Of a stretch of DNA of 64,000 nucleotides, positions 62,964-64,000 are shown one piece after another. The notes beneath the pieces were generated by a model. It was not told the DNA's origin, ran no database searches, and worked only from the letters and a program-made list of their open reading frames with translations. The stretch spans positions 176,777-240,776 of the forward strand of contig JAIXWG010000065.1 of the NCBI GenBank assembly GCA_027482245.1, read 5' to 3'. Within the stretch, counting starts at the first letter, position 1; every line of letters begins with the position of its first letter. The position numbers and the translations under genes were made by a program. This DNA is from Acetobacteraceae bacterium (lineage in GTDB: Bacteria > Pseudomonadota > Alphaproteobacteria > Acetobacterales > Acetobacteraceae).

Positions 62964-64000
62964 GACTGCAAGGTCGCGTGCCGAGCCCCTATCTTCGGAA
63001 TGACCGACCCCGGGAGACCCCCTTGTTCCTGCGCGCCGCCGCCCTGGCCGCCCTGCCCTTCGCCCTCGCCCTGCCCGCGCGGGCGCAATCCTTTGAGGGT
63101 CCGGTGACCGGCACGCTGGATTGCCCGGCGCGCAGCCTGTTCGACACCGGCAGCACCCCCGTCCGCGGCCAGGTCCGCAACGGGGAGATGACAGTGACGC
63201 TGCCGGAGATGGTGGTCAGCGGCAGGATCGTGAACCTCGGCGCCGCGGCCGTGCGGCTGGAGGGTGAGACGCGGCAGATGACCGCGGCCTTCACGGGCGT
63301 GGTGCTGGCCGGCGGGCAGCTGCACGCCCGCGGCCTGGTGGGCGAGCGGCCCTGCAACCTCAACCTGGTGCTGTCCACCGGCGCGGCGCCGCAGGTGCCT
63401 CCGCAGGCAGCTCCCGCGGTCCGGCAGCCGGCGCAGCCCGCCGCGGCCAGCCTGGATGGCCCCTGGGCGGGCACGGTGAGCTGCCCGACGCGCGACCTGT
63501 CCGACAGCGGGGAGGTCCAGGCCCGCGGCACCATCGTGAACAATGTGCTGACGCTCGCCTTCGAGGATGTGCGGATGCAGGGCCGCATCATCGGCATCAG
63601 CCCCACGCCGCTGCTGCGGCTGGACGGCCAGGGCCCGCGCAGCGGCGGGGCGAGCTTCGACGCCCTGGTCGTGACCCCGCAACGCATCCATGCGCGCGGG
63701 CTTGTCGGCCAGCAGCCCTGCAACGTGAACCTGACGCCGGCGCGGGCGGTGCCGCCCCCGGTGCAGGCCGCGCCCCGCGCGCCGGTCTTCCAGCCGCCCG
63801 TCGTGCAGCCACTCGTGCAGCAGGCGGCACGGCCGCCCGTCGATGGCGGCATCGGCAAGCCCGGCGGGCCCATGAACCGGGAGGGTGTGGGCTTCGGCGA
63901 GGAGAAGGCGCCGGTGCCGGCGCCCTCGGAGCCCGTGCGCCCGCCGCCCGTCGCCAGCGCGCCGCGCCCCGTCCTGCCGGGGCCCGCGCCCGCCGCGACG
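62960..64000 (+). CDS. Secreted protein with duplicated Cys-containing domain, 3' end outside window
   Basis: The frame is open to the window end. A signal-like stretch (AAALAALPFALALPARAQ) precedes two tandem copies of a domain of about 90 residues, at about 63092-63366 and 63452-63733. The copies share the opening F/L-x-GPW/V-x-GTxxCPxR and the close IHARGLVGxxPCNxNL, so each has one Cys near either end, likely a disulfide. A proline-rich tail follows. Translation may begin at ATG 62960, overlapping the SUMF1 stop (ATGA), or at TTG 63023, which has GGGAG at 63012 and gives a more usual signal peptide. I do not recognise the family. Confidence 0.7.
   Translation, partial: MRLQGRVPSPYLRNDRPRETPLFLRAAALAALPFALALPARAQSFEGPVTGTLDCPARSLFDTGSTPVRGQVRNGEMTVTLPEMVVSGRIVNLGAAAVRLEGETRQMTAAFTGVVLAGGQLHARGLVGERPCNLNLVLSTGAAPQVPPQAAPAVRQPAQPAAASLDGPWAGTVSCPTRDLSDSGEVQARGTIVNNVLTLAFEDVRMQGRIIGISPTPLLRLDGQGPRSGGASFDALVVTPQRIHARGLVGQQPCNVNLTPARAVPPPVQAAPRAPVFQPPVVQPLVQQAARPPVDGGIGKPGGPMNREGVGFGEEKAPVPAPSEPVRPPPVASAPRPVLPGPAPAAT

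Overview
The window is chromosomal DNA from a very GC-rich alphaproteobacterium. The best guess is an Acetobacteraceae member of the Roseomonas type. The grounds are the strong G/C third-position bias, four solitary Bug/TctC solute receptors, a CoA-transferase/acyl-CoA dehydrogenase cluster, an Ior-type molybdoenzyme and an alphaproteobacterial iron operon. Taxonomy is inferred from gene content only. I recognised no rRNA, tRNA, CRISPR array, transposase or phage gene. Genes are packed tightly, with many ATGA, GTGA and TGATG start/stop overlaps, and several convergent pairs share one CTAG as both stop codons.

Layout. 1-6 kb: the end of a PAS-GGDEF-EAL protein, an AtuA/DUF4387 pair, a Bug receptor and siroheme synthase. 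6-11 kb: phosphoglucomutase, then an operon built around a ferric-reductase/Rieske fusion with three tiny membrane proteins and an SDR. 11-15 kb: an orphan peptide-type binding protein, a deaminase-like amidohydrolase and a flavin monooxygenase. 15-20 kb: a complete iron-uptake operon (TonB-dependent receptor, piuC, exbB, exbD, tonB) behind a Fur-box-like palindrome. 20-28.5 kb: a CinA-type amidase, a permuted ROK-like protein, an XRE regulator, a MetNIQ-type importer with a second flavin monooxygenase, a probable persulfide-response group (rhodanese, trxC, SqrR/BigR-like ArsR) and hemP.

28.5-46 kb is catabolic: a HisD-like dehydrogenase with an SDR, an acyl-CoA dehydrogenase/CoA-transferase trio, an Ldh2-type dehydrogenase, an amidohydrolase, Bug receptors, an Ior-type molybdoenzyme, an acetate kinase, a DMT exporter, a 2-hydroxyacid dehydrogenase and an MFS permease.

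The most unusual region is 46.5 kb to the window end, an operon of at least eleven genes on one strand. It encodes three membrane proteins that share one N-terminal domain but carry different periplasmic modules (trypsin-like protease, beta-sandwich, lipocalin-like). It also encodes an SrfB-like actin/Hsp70-fold ATPase, an SrfC-like P-loop GTPase, a Sel1-type membrane protein, a secreted vWA protein, an ABC ATPase with an FtsX-type permease, a secreted SUMF1-domain protein and a secreted protein with a duplicated cysteine domain, which is cut by the window edge. I read this as one envelope-spanning machine of unknown function. A cluster of palindromes lies in frame inside the 5' end of its SUMF1 gene.
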